DNA of 64,000 nt from the NCBI GenBank assembly GCA_018263435.1, contig JAANXD010000026.1:1-64000 (forward strand). Direction: 5' to 3'. A model generated the notes under the pieces. That model ran no database searches and had not been told where the DNA came from. It worked only from the letters and a program-made list of their open reading frames with translations. Made by a program: the position numbers and the translations under genes. Below are positions 26,108-34,835 of this stretch, piece after piece. How positions within the stretch are numbered: position 1 is the first letter of the stretch; the number at the start of each line of letters is the position of its first letter. The DNA is from Candidatus Scalindua arabica. Its GTDB lineage: Bacteria > Planctomycetota > Brocadiia > Brocadiales > Scalinduaceae.

Positions 26108-26506
26108 TTATTTACTACCACCAAAAGCTCTAACAATGTTTACGAGCTTTTGAATAGCACTTTCTGAAACCCTACCTCTACACTGTGTGCATCCTTTATC
26201 ATTAGCTTCCAGAAACTTAATAAGCTGTTCGTCTGTTTTTGAAGACTGCCAAGCTTCATCTGTGAAATCTGGAACACCCATTTTTTTACCTTCTGATGTG
26301 CCCTTGCCACCATTACCATGGCAATATACACAAGTTTCCATTGTACCGAATGAGCCCTGAATAGCACCGGTCGCAAAAACAAAGTAATAACTTTTTTCCG
26401 GATTTCCGTACAAGTCTTCCAGTTCATCAGCCTGACTGTTCAAGCTTAAAGCGAAACATGATACTGCAACAATTGCTGCGATACACAATAAATTAAATTT
26501 TTTCAT
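26108..26506 (-). CDS. Small secreted c-type cytochrome (class I-like)
   Basis: 132 residues with a signal peptide (1-26, ending SQA). One covalent heme site, CVYCH (59-63), is followed by HGNGGKGTSEG, and Met76 in KKMGVPDF is a possible sixth ligand; the C-terminal helix QKLVNIVRAFGG matches class I cytochromes. A second cysteine pair, CTQCR (106-110), has Arg where a heme site needs His. It might be a lost heme site or a disulfide. First of three cytochrome genes in a row on this strand; probably periplasmic electron transfer. Confidence 0.85.
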   Translation of the reverse strand: MKKFNLLCIAAIVAVSCFALSLNSQADELEDLYGNPEKSYYFVFATGAIQGSFGTMETCVYCHGNGGKGTSEGKKMGVPDFTDEAWQSSKTDEQLIKFLEANDKGCTQCRGRVSESAIQKLVNIVRAFGGSK

Positions 26507-26588
26507 TTATAAAACCCCCTCTAATCATAACGATTACAAATTTTATCTAATCTTGAGTAATATAATAAAAGCTCTTTTGAACACATAC

Positions 26589-27005
26589 TTACGGTCTCAG
26601 ACGCATCTCTGTACGGTATACTTTGTGGCATGCCTTACATGAAAGATACAAAAATCTCATAGAGTGTCCAACTGATTCAACGGCACCCTCTTTTGCAGCG
26701 CCTGCTGCTGTTACTATATGTTCAAGATGGGTAGCGACCAGCTTGCTTATCGCCTCATGGTTCTTGTCGTTGTGTTCTCGCTTTCCTTCATTTTCAAGAG
26801 CAGCTTTAGCGGCTGCTTCAACACCTTTGTAATCGTAAGGATTAAATTCGTCGCCAGGTAGCAGTCCATCGTTCATCTTCATTAACTGATAATGCTTTAT
26901 CTGCTCTTTACATATATCCTGATCTGACGCAATTCCGACGGATGTGCCTGCTATAAACATTGCTACTACTAATATGCCTGCTACAAAGAAATTTTTTCCC
27001 TTCAT
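26589..27005 (-). CDS. Cytochrome c' -like (class II) protein
   Basis: 138 residues with a signal peptide (hydrophobic 7-26). The only heme motif, CKACH (123-127), is near the C terminus, as in the four-helix-bundle cytochrome c'/c-556 class. Helical segments such as GVEAAAKAALENEG and ISKLVATHLEHIVTAAG support that fold. ATG preceded by AAGGAGG. It has its own leader; 82 bp separate it from the next cytochrome gene. Function probably periplasmic electron transfer or NO binding; not decidable. Confidence 0.83.
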   Translation of the reverse strand: MKGKNFFVAGILVVAMFIAGTSVGIASDQDICKEQIKHYQLMKMNDGLLPGDEFNPYDYKGVEAAAKAALENEGKREHNDKNHEAISKLVATHLEHIVTAAGAAKEGAVESVGHSMRFLYLSCKACHKVYRTEMRLRP

Positions 27006-27302
27006 TTTACTTATGCCTCCTTAAATTAAAAAAAAATTAAGCTCCTTTCACTGGTTTGCCAAAGAGTCAAGCCTTGGTCTGTGTGTATGTATAACAAACC
27101 TTGTAAAGTTCTACATAATATCATCTATTAAAATATAAAACTCCACCCCCCCTTTCCTTTGAAATACATCATAAAGATGTGAAATCTTATTAATCCAGTA
27201 ACTCCAAACCGGGCTAAATATATCATCGTACCGGAATAGAGTCAAGTAAAAACTCCTACTAAATAACTAACGAAATATTTTATGGGTTTATGGCTCCAGA
27301 TG
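27006..27302. other. Cytochrome intergenic region, nothing recognised
   Basis: About 300 bp between two minus-strand cytochrome genes. It contains a run of A/T next to the downstream gene's AAGGAGG ribosome site and a CCACCCCCCCTTTCC tract near 27150. I see no ORF, clear hairpin or repeat; it presumably holds the promoter of the 26589-27005 gene. Confidence 0.4.
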
Positions 27303-27824
27303 CTACTCCTTATGCTTTTTTTTGTACAAATTTGGATATATATGGATCTTTAAATGCTTGTGACATATAGCGCAAGTCTGTCTTAAGCGTCTTACCTGCC
27401 ACTGTTGATCCTCAAGAGAACCTTCCTTATCCCTATTTTTGGCTATTTCAGCCATTTTATCCGCTTCTTCCTCCATGAGCTTCATCTGCTTTTCATATCT
27501 AGAGTCATCAGGCTTTGCGAATTTAACTCTAACTTTCTTTGTAATCTTCGCAATATTTTCCCCCGCTTCCTGGATTATTCTCCACTGTTTCTTCTTGTAT
27601 TTATAATAACCCGACATTGCTTCTACCGCTTTATAACTGTCGTCGATATCCTGCATCAACAATGCCAGTTCACTCTTCTCCTTTTCTGGTTGCTCTTCAC
27701 CCATAAGCTCATCAGTGCCTTCTATCTGCTCTGTCGGCATAGGTTTGTCCGCGGCTTCAACGTTGACTTTATATAGGAAACTGATTACAAAATATATGCA
27801 TAAAACAATTAAAAACTTGTACAT
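27303..27824 (-). CDS. Cytochrome c' -like protein with charged helical body
   Basis: 173 residues with a signal peptide (1-24). One C-terminal heme site, CAICH (151-155), follows a long charged helical region (50-148, with KQMKLMEEEADKMAEIAKN), the class II layout again but with a Lys-rich tail after the heme (LYKKKHKE). It is divergent enough from its neighbour at 26589 that recent duplication is unlikely. Probably periplasmic. The three cytochromes may serve one respiratory chain, but spacing suggests separate transcripts. Confidence 0.78.
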   Translation of the reverse strand: MYKFLIVLCIYFVISFLYKVNVEAADKPMPTEQIEGTDELMGEEQPEKEKSELALLMQDIDDSYKAVEAMSGYYKYKKKQWRIIQEAGENIAKITKKVRVKFAKPDDSRYEKQMKLMEEEADKMAEIAKNRDKEGSLEDQQWQVRRLRQTCAICHKHLKIHIYPNLYKKKHKE

Positions 27825-27861
27825 AGCAATAACCTCTCTTATTTAAAAAAAACTCGGATGA

Positions 27862-28065
27862 TTGAGTGCCGCAGAAAACATGCCGATCCACTTGACTAAT
27901 ACAATAAAATATAAGATACAGCAATTAAACATCTTACAAGCACAAATTCAAAAAGATCAAAAGATTATAGCAGAAGTATGGCTAAATTCAACCGATATAT
28001 TGAAGCAAAATAGCCAAATCTATAAATTTCTTGCAAATATTTTCACCCAGCAATATAATCCTTAA
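27862..28065 (+). CDS. Possible small helical protein (67 aa)
   Basis: Open frame from a TTG at 27862 with no clear ribosome site, ending 30 bp before proS. The product is polar and helical (QQLNILQAQIQKDQKIIAEV), lacks recognisable homology, and has low-complexity base composition. It might instead be untranslated proS leader. Kept at low confidence. Confidence 0.25.
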   Translation: MSAAENMPIHLTNTIKYKIQQLNILQAQIQKDQKIIAEVWLNSTDILKQNSQIYKFLANIFTQQYNP

Positions 28066-28095
28066 AACTTTCTTTAAATTAAGCTAATAATTCAT

Positions 28096-29802
28096 ATGAA
28101 GTGGTCCCAGACATTTATACCAACCTTAAAAGAGAACCCTAGTGACGCTGAAGTTGAGAGTCACAGGCTGATGATACGATCCGGTATGATCAGGAAATTG
28201 TCTGCCGGAGTCTATTCATACCTGCCACTCGGAACGAGAATATTAAATAAGGCAATCAACATTATCAGGGATGAAATGGATAAATCCGGTGCGATCGAAC
28301 TATTCCTTCCGGCATTACAACCATTGACTCTCATAGAACTTAGCGGAAGAATAGATGCTTTTGGTGAGGACTTATTACGTATGAAAGATCGTCACAAGCG
28401 AGATATTGCCTTAAGCCCTACCCACGAGGAAGTTATCACGGATTTGGTAAAGAATGAAGTTAGTTCCTATAAACAACTGCCATTAATTCTTTATCAAATA
28501 CAGACGAAATTCAGAGATGAGGCAAGGCCAAGATTTGGTGTTTTGAGAAGTAAAGAATTTCTGATGAAGGATGCTTATAGCTTTGACACTAATATTGATA
28601 GCCTGAATAAGAGTTATCAGAAAATGTATGATACTTATTGCCGAATCTTCGAACGATGTAAATTAGATTATTTAGCGGTAGAAGCTGACTCTGGTGCTAT
28701 GGGCGGTGACGTTTCACACGAATTTATGATCCCTAATGAGAACGGCGAGGACGTAATAGTTAAATGCAGGAATTGTGATTATTGTGCAAATATTGAGAAA
28801 GCAGAGTCGTCTCCAATTGAATCTAAAGACGAAATTACACCGGAAGAACTGAAAGAGGTTTCTACACCTGGGATGACTACAATAAAAGAGGTAAGTGACT
28901 TTCTCTGTATTGAACCTGATAGAATGGTTAAAACCCTGATTTACACATATAACAGTCAAAATGTTGCCGTCCTTGTACGTGGAGACCATGATGTAAATGA
29001 ATCTAAATTGGCAAAGGTAGTATCTGATGGGAATATAACTCTAGCCGATGAAGATACGGTTGTTAAGCTGACAAATTCTCCAGTGGGCTTCGCTGGCCCT
29101 ATTGGATTAAAGACACAAGTCATTGCAGACCAGGCAGTCTCGATGATGGAGAATTGTGTTGTGGGAGGCAACAAGGCGGATACCCATATTATAAACGCAA
29201 ACCTGGAGCGGGATTTCAATATTGATATGGTTACTGATATTCGTTATGTCACAGAAGGCGACAGATGTCCTAAATGTAATGATTCGCTCGATATTTCTCA
29301 CGGAATTGAGCTGGGACATGTCTTTAAACTGGGAACAAGGTACAGTGGCTCACTTGATGCAAAGTTCCTTGACAGTAATGGAAAAGAGCAACTAATAATC
29401 ATGGGATCATATGGCATCGGAGTTAACAGGATTCTGGCAGCAACTATTGAAAAATCTCATGATTCAAACGGCATAATCTGGCCACTACCATTAGCGCCTT
29501 ATGAGGTACTGGTAGTGCCTATAAATATTAAAGATGATGTTATCATGAATACTGCCACTAAGATCTATGATGATTTATGCGAAGAAGGGATTGAAGTACT
29601 TCTTGATGATAGAGACCAGCGACCGGGTTTTAAATTTAAGGATGCTGATCTTATAGGAATACCAATAAGAATAACAGTCGGCAAAAGGCTAAAGGAAACC
29701 GGTGAGCTTGAGATCAAGTTGAGGTCTAAAAGCGATACGCATTATGCAAAGCCTGAAGAAATAACTACTGAAATCAGAAACCTCATGGACTCCCTGAAAT
29801 GA
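28096..29802 (+). CDS. proS: Prolyl-tRNA synthetase, bacterial type with editing domain
   Basis: Class II synthetase, 568 residues. Motif 1 and 2 regions are seen in SGAIELFLPALQPLT, SPTHEEVITDLV and QTKFRDEARPRFGVLRSKEF. The INS editing domain sits at about 230-385 (SDFLCIEPDRMVKTLIYT, VGFAGPIGLK), followed by GIELGHVFKLGTRYS and motif 3 GSYGIGVNRILAA. The C-terminal anticodon domain has LDDRDQRPGFKFKDADL. The INS domain identifies the bacterial ProRS type. It heads a plus-strand run with DUF4416, ndk and a lipoprotein. Confidence 0.96.
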   Translation: MKWSQTFIPTLKENPSDAEVESHRLMIRSGMIRKLSAGVYSYLPLGTRILNKAINIIRDEMDKSGAIELFLPALQPLTLIELSGRIDAFGEDLLRMKDRHKRDIALSPTHEEVITDLVKNEVSSYKQLPLILYQIQTKFRDEARPRFGVLRSKEFLMKDAYSFDTNIDSLNKSYQKMYDTYCRIFERCKLDYLAVEADSGAMGGDVSHEFMIPNENGEDVIVKCRNCDYCANIEKAESSPIESKDEITPEELKEVSTPGMTTIKEVSDFLCIEPDRMVKTLIYTYNSQNVAVLVRGDHDVNESKLAKVVSDGNITLADEDTVVKLTNSPVGFAGPIGLKTQVIADQAVSMMENCVVGGNKADTHIINANLERDFNIDMVTDIRYVTEGDRCPKCNDSLDISHGIELGHVFKLGTRYSGSLDAKFLDSNGKEQLIIMGSYGIGVNRILAATIEKSHDSNGIIWPLPLAPYEVLVVPINIKDDVIMNTATKIYDDLCEEGIEVLLDDRDQRPGFKFKDADLIGIPIRITVGKRLKETGELEIKLRSKSDTHYAKPEEITTEIRNLMDSLK

Positions 29803-29827
29803 ACTTTGTAGTTACAAGAATGGTGAC

Positions 29828-30367
29828 ATGGCTGATATTAACTGCCCAAAACCAGTAAAACTATTCGTAGGTATTCTTTCCAGTGATAATACACTTTTAG
29901 AGGAAGTAGAAAATTTACTGGTAAATCGTCTTGGTAAGGTTGACATTAGAAGTGAAATTTTCCCGTTCGATTTTACAGAATACTACAAAAAAGATATGGG
30001 CTCAAATATCTCAAGGCAGTTTCTATGTTTCAAGGAACTTATAAACCCGGAAGAACTTTCTACTATTAAGATCTGGACAAATGAATTAGAGGATGAGATC
30101 AAACGTAACAGGAAGTCTGATGTTGCCAGGCCAATTAATCTTGATCCAGGATATCTAACGCATTGCAACCTGATACTTGCATCTGCAAAAGATTATTACC
30201 ACAGGATTCATCTCCAAAATGGTATTTATGCGGAAGTAACCCTGTTTTATCAACATGAAGTTTTCAAGAATTTGCCCTGGACGTATCCTGATTTCCAGAC
30301 AGAGGAATATAAGGACTTTTTCTTAAAGGTAAGGGCTTTGTATGCAAAGGACATTAGCAATAATTAA
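29828..30367 (+). CDS. DUF4416 family protein
   Basis: 179 residues. KPVKLFVGILSSDNTLLEEV at the start, FPFDFTEYYKKDMG, and INLDPGYLTHCNLILASAKDYYHRIHLQNGIYAEVTL are the conserved blocks of DUF4416, known from planctomycetes, deltaproteobacteria and allied phyla; no function is established. The GYL...LASAKD...HRI blocks hold conserved polar residues that could form an active site. Overlaps ndk by 26 bp, so translation is coupled with it. Confidence 0.8.
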   Translation: MADINCPKPVKLFVGILSSDNTLLEEVENLLVNRLGKVDIRSEIFPFDFTEYYKKDMGSNISRQFLCFKELINPEELSTIKIWTNELEDEIKRNRKSDVARPINLDPGYLTHCNLILASAKDYYHRIHLQNGIYAEVTLFYQHEVFKNLPWTYPDFQTEEYKDFFLKVRALYAKDISNN

Positions 30368-30824
30368 ACCTGACGCTGTCCAACGCCGTTTAATTGGTAA
30401 AATAATCAGCAGGTTTGAAGAAAAAGGTTTGGAGATAATTGGATTAAAGATGACCGTTATCCCTAATGATCTTGCAAAGAAGAACTATTCTGTTCATGAG
30501 GGTAAAGACTATTTTGAAAAGCTTGTAAGGTTTATGACTTCCGGGCCTGTAGTAGTATTGGTTTTAAGAGGAAAGAATGCAATAGGAGTTGTCCGGAAGC
30601 TGATGGGTTCCACGTCCGGTCATGAGGCCGATCCGGGAACAATAAGAGGTGACTATGCAATAAGCGGCCGTTTCAACCTTATACATGGATCGGACTCAGT
30701 CGAGTCTGCCGAGAGAGAGATTCCCATTTTCTTTGACGATTCAAGCATTATAGAATCTGAAAAATCAGACTTAAAATGGATATACGATATGTCCGACGAC
30801 CTAACTGGTGAGAATCTTATTTAA
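30342..30824 (+). CDS. ndk: Nucleoside diphosphate kinase
   Basis: Transfers the gamma phosphate among nucleotides. ERTLAIIKPDAV-type start (RTLAIIKPDAVQRRLIGKII), MGSTSGHEADPGTIRGDYA and the catalytic histidine in FNLIHGSDSVESAEREI are intact. It is 160 residues, slightly longer than the usual 140-150 because of a C-terminal extension (IESEKSDLKWIYDMSDDL). It overlaps DUF4416 upstream, and a lipoprotein gene starts one base after its stop. Confidence 0.95.
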   Translation: MQRTLAIIKPDAVQRRLIGKIISRFEEKGLEIIGLKMTVIPNDLAKKNYSVHEGKDYFEKLVRFMTSGPVVVLVLRGKNAIGVVRKLMGSTSGHEADPGTIRGDYAISGRFNLIHGSDSVESAEREIPIFFDDSSIIESEKSDLKWIYDMSDDLTGENLI

Positions 30825-31664
30825 ATGCAATTTAAATCATCCATATTAAAACCAATTCTTGTTATTGTTCTTCTCGTCCCTATCGGTTGTGCTACACAAA
30901 AAGCCAGGCCTTACATCGATGACAAACTATTAGGGAAACCAGGCATTGATCTCAGCAAGGTCCAAACTCTATCCTTGCCACAAGTAGAAGAAACCGTAAT
31001 TTCAGAAAGCATAAATCTAACCAGCCTGAAAGCAAAAGCCGACATAACATTAACAAGCCCTGAGATCAACGGAGAATTCAAGTGTAAAGGAGTTGTGAGA
31101 TTTCAAAGGCCCGGAAAAATAAGGGTAATAGGCTCCAAGCTCGCAAGGACCGTATTTGATATGCTTTCGGATGGAGAGAACTACTGGTTCTACCTGCCGA
31201 AGGAGAAAGTGGTTTATAAAGGAAAATGCAATGTAACGAGAAAGACAAATACTAATGCATACATATTCCCCGATGATATAGCCGCCCTCCTGGAATATGA
31301 CAGACTATTTGAGGCCAGACACTCCTATATGGAAACATGGCCAACTTTCTGGCTTGTTCACATATTAGAACAAAGAAGTAAAGAGTTTATACCTTATGGC
31401 AGGTTAAGTGTGGATAGGATTGATAACACTGTAACGGAACTTACGATGTTTAAGCCTGATAGTGCTGTCCGTGTACAGGCGTCTTTAAGTGATTATGCAG
31501 AAATAAACGGCCAGTCTATTCCTAACGTAGTTCAGATTAATTGGCCGGATACAAATACTACCTTAACCTTAAACCTGAACAACATTAGTATAAACGAACC
31601 CCTCAAACCTGAAATATTTCAATTCAAGAAACCAAAAAGAGCCGGGATTGTTGAAATAAATTAG
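30825..31664 (+). CDS. Outer-membrane-type lipoprotein, LolB/DUF4292-like
   Basis: 279 residues. A lipoprotein signal peptide ends in the lipobox PIGC (Cys22), followed by ATQKA with no Asp at +2, which favours outer-membrane sorting. The mature part resembles the LolA/LolB beta-barrel: LTSLKAKADITLTSPEINGEF, KCKGVVRFQRPGKIRVIG, FDMLSDGENYWFYLPKEKVVYKG and KPEIFQFKKPKRA at the end. It could accept lipoproteins at the outer membrane (LolB-like), in which case the LolA-like protein at 16716 is a potential partner. Translationally coupled to ndk. Confidence 0.72.
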   Translation: MQFKSSILKPILVIVLLVPIGCATQKARPYIDDKLLGKPGIDLSKVQTLSLPQVEETVISESINLTSLKAKADITLTSPEINGEFKCKGVVRFQRPGKIRVIGSKLARTVFDMLSDGENYWFYLPKEKVVYKGKCNVTRKTNTNAYIFPDDIAALLEYDRLFEARHSYMETWPTFWLVHILEQRSKEFIPYGRLSVDRIDNTVTELTMFKPDSAVRVQASLSDYAEINGQSIPNVVQINWPDTNTTLTLNLNNISINEPLKPEIFQFKKPKRAGIVEIN

Positions 31665-31688
31665 TTAAGACGATTCACAAATCATTTC

Positions 31689-32132
31689 TCAGTCTGACTC
31701 TGCATCCATAATCTTTCCCACACGTCTGGCATGCCTGCCGCCCTCAAACTCAGTTTCAACAAACAGTTTTATCTTCTGTTCCAACAAATCATGATTCACC
31801 ACATCTGCGCCTAAACACAACACGTTAGCATCATTGTGCCTTCTGCTCATCTCCACTGTGAACAGATCGTGACAGACAGTTGCCCGTACACCTTTTACTT
31901 TGTTTGCGATGAGTGACATACCGATTCCTGTCCCGCATACCAGGATAGCTCTATCGCATTCTCCTTTCCCAACAGCTTTAGCAGCCAGAAGCCCATAGTC
32001 TGTATAGTCTACAGAATCATTGCCATTCTTAGTTCCAAAATCTACGGCTTCATGCCCAATATTAGTGAGGTATCCGGCAATTAAATTTTTGTATTCAAAT
32101 CCTCTATGATCTGATGCTAAGGCAATCTTCAT
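31689..32132 (-). CDS. rpiB: Ribose-5-phosphate isomerase B
   Basis: 147 residues of the RpiB/LacAB type: IALASDHRGFEYKN, AVDFGTKNGNDSVDYTDYG, LVCGTGIGMSLIANKVKGVRA with the catalytic Cys, and CLGADVVNHDLLEQKIKLF. It interconverts ribose 5-phosphate and ribulose 5-phosphate. Its 5' end overlaps the upstream Sua5-family gene by 29 bp, so the two are one transcript. Confidence 0.94.
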   Translation of the reverse strand: MKIALASDHRGFEYKNLIAGYLTNIGHEAVDFGTKNGNDSVDYTDYGLLAAKAVGKGECDRAILVCGTGIGMSLIANKVKGVRATVCHDLFTVEMSRRHNDANVLCLGADVVNHDLLEQKIKLFVETEFEGGRHARRVGKIMDAESD

Positions 32133-32736
32133 TTAAACACCTGTTCAACCTTTCTTTTCCAATTACACCATGACGAACAATTTTAAAAGTGTTATCCACT
32201 ATTTTTACAACGGTTGAAGGCTTACCGGCTTCTGCCGGTCCACCGTCCAGGATCACATCAACCTTGTCTGAAAAGTTGCTAATTACCTGCTGTGCATCAG
32301 TTGCTGGAGGTCTTCCTGAAATATTTGTGCTTGTTGATACAATTGATTTTCCTGCTGCATTGAGAAGGTCTCTGACGACATGATGACTTGAATTTCTGAT
32401 GCCTACCGTACGGTTATTTGGAAGATCAAAAACAATAGTTAAAGGACCCGGCCAGAATGCACTTATCAATCTTCCGGCAATTAACGGTATATGTTTTACG
32501 TGTTTTGTTACGTCGTCAGGCTCCGCAATCATTATAGATAGTTGCTTGTGCCTCGGCCTTTGCTTAGCCCTGTATAAATTATCAATAGCTCTTTCGTTGT
32601 CAGCACATACACCCAGTCCATATACTGTTTCAGTTGGAAATGCGACAATCCTGCCGGAACGCAATGCCTGCGCGGCAGTCCTTATATTTTCAAGATATGT
32701 ATCATTATCATCCAAACATAGGATTTCAGCTGTCAT
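32104..32736 (-). CDS. ywlC: L-threonylcarbamoyladenylate synthase (Sua5/YrdC/YwlC)
   Basis: Makes threonylcarbamoyl-AMP for the t6A tRNA modification. 210 residues: ALRSGRIVAFPTETVYGLGV, YRAKQRPRHKQLSIMIAE, WPGPLTIVFDL, VGIRNSSHHVVRDLL and STSTNISGRPPATDAQQV are the YrdC-fold blocks. It has the single YrdC domain without the C-terminal Sua5 domain. Overlaps rpiB, an arrangement common in clostridia and planctomycetes. Confidence 0.93.
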   Translation of the reverse strand: MTAEILCLDDNDTYLENIRTAAQALRSGRIVAFPTETVYGLGVCADNERAIDNLYRAKQRPRHKQLSIMIAEPDDVTKHVKHIPLIAGRLISAFWPGPLTIVFDLPNNRTVGIRNSSHHVVRDLLNAAGKSIVSTSTNISGRPPATDAQQVISNFSDKVDVILDGGPAEAGKPSTVVKIVDNTFKIVRHGVIGKERLNRCLNEDCLSIRS

Positions 32737-32971
32737 AAATTGTCTCTTTGTGAATATTTATTCGCCTATTAATTAATCTTTTCGCATCTCAACTCCAGTA
32801 TCTTGCCTCTCAACACTTCCATCCAAATATATCACCTTCAAATTATATTATCAACTTTATTATGTTTATTTACATTATCATGCACAAATCCTTTTCACCT
32901 TGACAAGAAAATAACTAGCTGATAGATTTACATCGAATTCCATCTTAAACAAATCCAGTAATCTACATAAA

Positions 32972-34816
32972 ATGAGAACCGTAAAAAGCATACCTTTTCT
33001 GTTTATATTCAAGCCAATCGTATCCCTCTTCATATTGTTAGTCTTCTTCTCTCATTCTGCTATTGCCATGGAAACAATGGATACCGATGAGATCACACCG
33101 GGTATGAAAGGCTATGGGAAAACTGTATTTTCAGGCAGTCAAATTGAGTCTTTTGATGTAGAGATCCTGGGAGTCTTAAAGAACTGGGAAGCAAGAAATG
33201 ATATGATACTCGTAAAGATGACCGGAGGGCCTTTAGAAAAAACCGGAATTATTGCAGGTATGAGCGGCAGTCCGGTTTATGTTGATAACAAGCTTATAGG
33301 AGCTGTGTCTCATGGATGGAGCTTTGCCAAGGACGCAATTGCCGGAGTCACTCCCATAAGAGCAATGCTGGATGTACTTAAAATTGATTCAGAGACAAGA
33401 GAGAATACTTATGCAGGAAATAACAGCACATGGAGCACATCATTAAGTACTCAGGATTCTGATGTTGTCGCCAGATTACAATCACATGGATTAATACATG
33501 AAAGCGTATTGACCAAAAGTTCCAACCCACAGCAGCCATTTACGCTCAGCCTTGTTCCAATTCAAACACCAGTAATTATCTCTGGATTTGATTATAGAAG
33601 CCTGAACAGTGTTAGTCCCCTATTCAACAAACTCGGCAGATTTTCTTTACAGGGTACCAGTGGCAGCAGCAATTCACCTACAGATTTATACGACTTTCAG
33701 CCCGGCTCATCAGTTGCAGTTGAAATAATCAGGGGCGATCTGAGCGCTTCTGCAATCGGAACTGTAACCTATAGAGACGATAAGAATATTCTCGCTTTCG
33801 GTCATCCACTAATTCAAATCGGAAGCACTGATCTGCCAATGTCAACAGCACAAGTTCATACAGTATTGGCAAGCCAGTCAGGCTCAGTTAAGATGGCATC
33901 ACCCGGCGAAATCATAGGAAGGATTTCTCAGGACAGGAGATCGGCTATTGCCGGAAGAATTGGAGAATATACGAAAATGTTACCCTGCCAGACAGAAATA
34001 CGAGGGTCTCTAAATGTTAAATACAACTTTGAAATTGTTCACAATAAGGTGTTAACACCGATCCTTTTTCAAATGGCAGTTGAGAGTGCATTACTTGCTA
34101 CAGAAAAAACTATAGGAGAAAAGTCTGTAAACTTGAAACTTGATATTGGTATCGCCGGCAGAAAGGAATCTATCAAGATAGAAAACAGGTATTTTGATTC
34201 AGGGCCCTCATGGTTTCCCATTTACAATACCATTCAGCCCATTACAACTTTACTGAACAATGAATTCCAAACGACAGAAATAGAATCTATTAAGTTAGTT
34301 GCTGACATTTCAGAAACCAATAATATCGCTTCTATTGCAAATATTAGAGTCAGCAAAAGATGGGTTGCGCCCGGAGAAGAAGTACACTTGAGTATCAGAT
34401 TAAGACCAAATACTCAGGATTACGTATCCATACCAGTAGGAATTAAAATACCGGATGATGTTGTTCGTGGAACCAGTGTAAGGGTAACTGTATGTGATGC
34501 CATTATCAGCAGAATGATGGAAATGGTAAGCGCTCCGGGACATTTTTCACCAGCCAGCTTTGAACAATTAGTAAATAATCTGGAGGACACAGAAAGTAAT
34601 AATAACATAATCGTAAAAATCAAATTAAATAAGAGAGGCCTGACGTATAATGGTGAAGATTTCCCGTCACTTCCAAATTCTTTCTTGACTATAATGTCCC
34701 TGTCAAACCAAAGTGGAGCCGCCCCCCTGCAAAGTGAAACAGTTAAACGAATCCCGACAAAATGGCTTATCAACGGCAAAAAGACTATAATATTATTTGT
34801 AGATAATAAGAGCTGA
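32972..34816 (+). CDS. Exported SpoIVB-type (S55) serine peptidase-like protein
   Basis: 614 residues with a signal peptide or anchor (10-32). The S55-type domain spans about 40-300: DEITPGMKGYGKTVFSG, GIIAGMSGSPVYVDNKLIG (96-110, with the nucleophilic Ser block), GAVSHGWSFAKDAIAGVTPI, and ILAFGHPLIQIGSTDLPM with a likely His. The remaining C-terminal 300 residues are beta-rich and unrecognised. In sporulators SpoIVB cleaves a membrane signalling protein; here the target is unknown, and sporulation genes are absent. It directly precedes a secreted propeller protein, a likely partner. Confidence 0.78.
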   Translation: MRTVKSIPFLFIFKPIVSLFILLVFFSHSAIAMETMDTDEITPGMKGYGKTVFSGSQIESFDVEILGVLKNWEARNDMILVKMTGGPLEKTGIIAGMSGSPVYVDNKLIGAVSHGWSFAKDAIAGVTPIRAMLDVLKIDSETRENTYAGNNSTWSTSLSTQDSDVVARLQSHGLIHESVLTKSSNPQQPFTLSLVPIQTPVIISGFDYRSLNSVSPLFNKLGRFSLQGTSGSSNSPTDLYDFQPGSSVAVEIIRGDLSASAIGTVTYRDDKNILAFGHPLIQIGSTDLPMSTAQVHTVLASQSGSVKMASPGEIIGRISQDRRSAIAGRIGEYTKMLPCQTEIRGSLNVKYNFEIVHNKVLTPILFQMAVESALLATEKTIGEKSVNLKLDIGIAGRKESIKIENRYFDSGPSWFPIYNTIQPITTLLNNEFQTTEIESIKLVADISETNNIASIANIRVSKRWVAPGEEVHLSIRLRPNTQDYVSIPVGIKIPDDVVRGTSVRVTVCDAIISRMMEMVSAPGHFSPASFEQLVNNLEDTESNNNIIVKIKLNKRGLTYNGEDFPSLPNSFLTIMSLSNQSGAAPLQSETVKRIPTKWLINGKKTIILFVDNKS

Positions 34817-34835
34817 TTTACAAAAAGATATCCTA

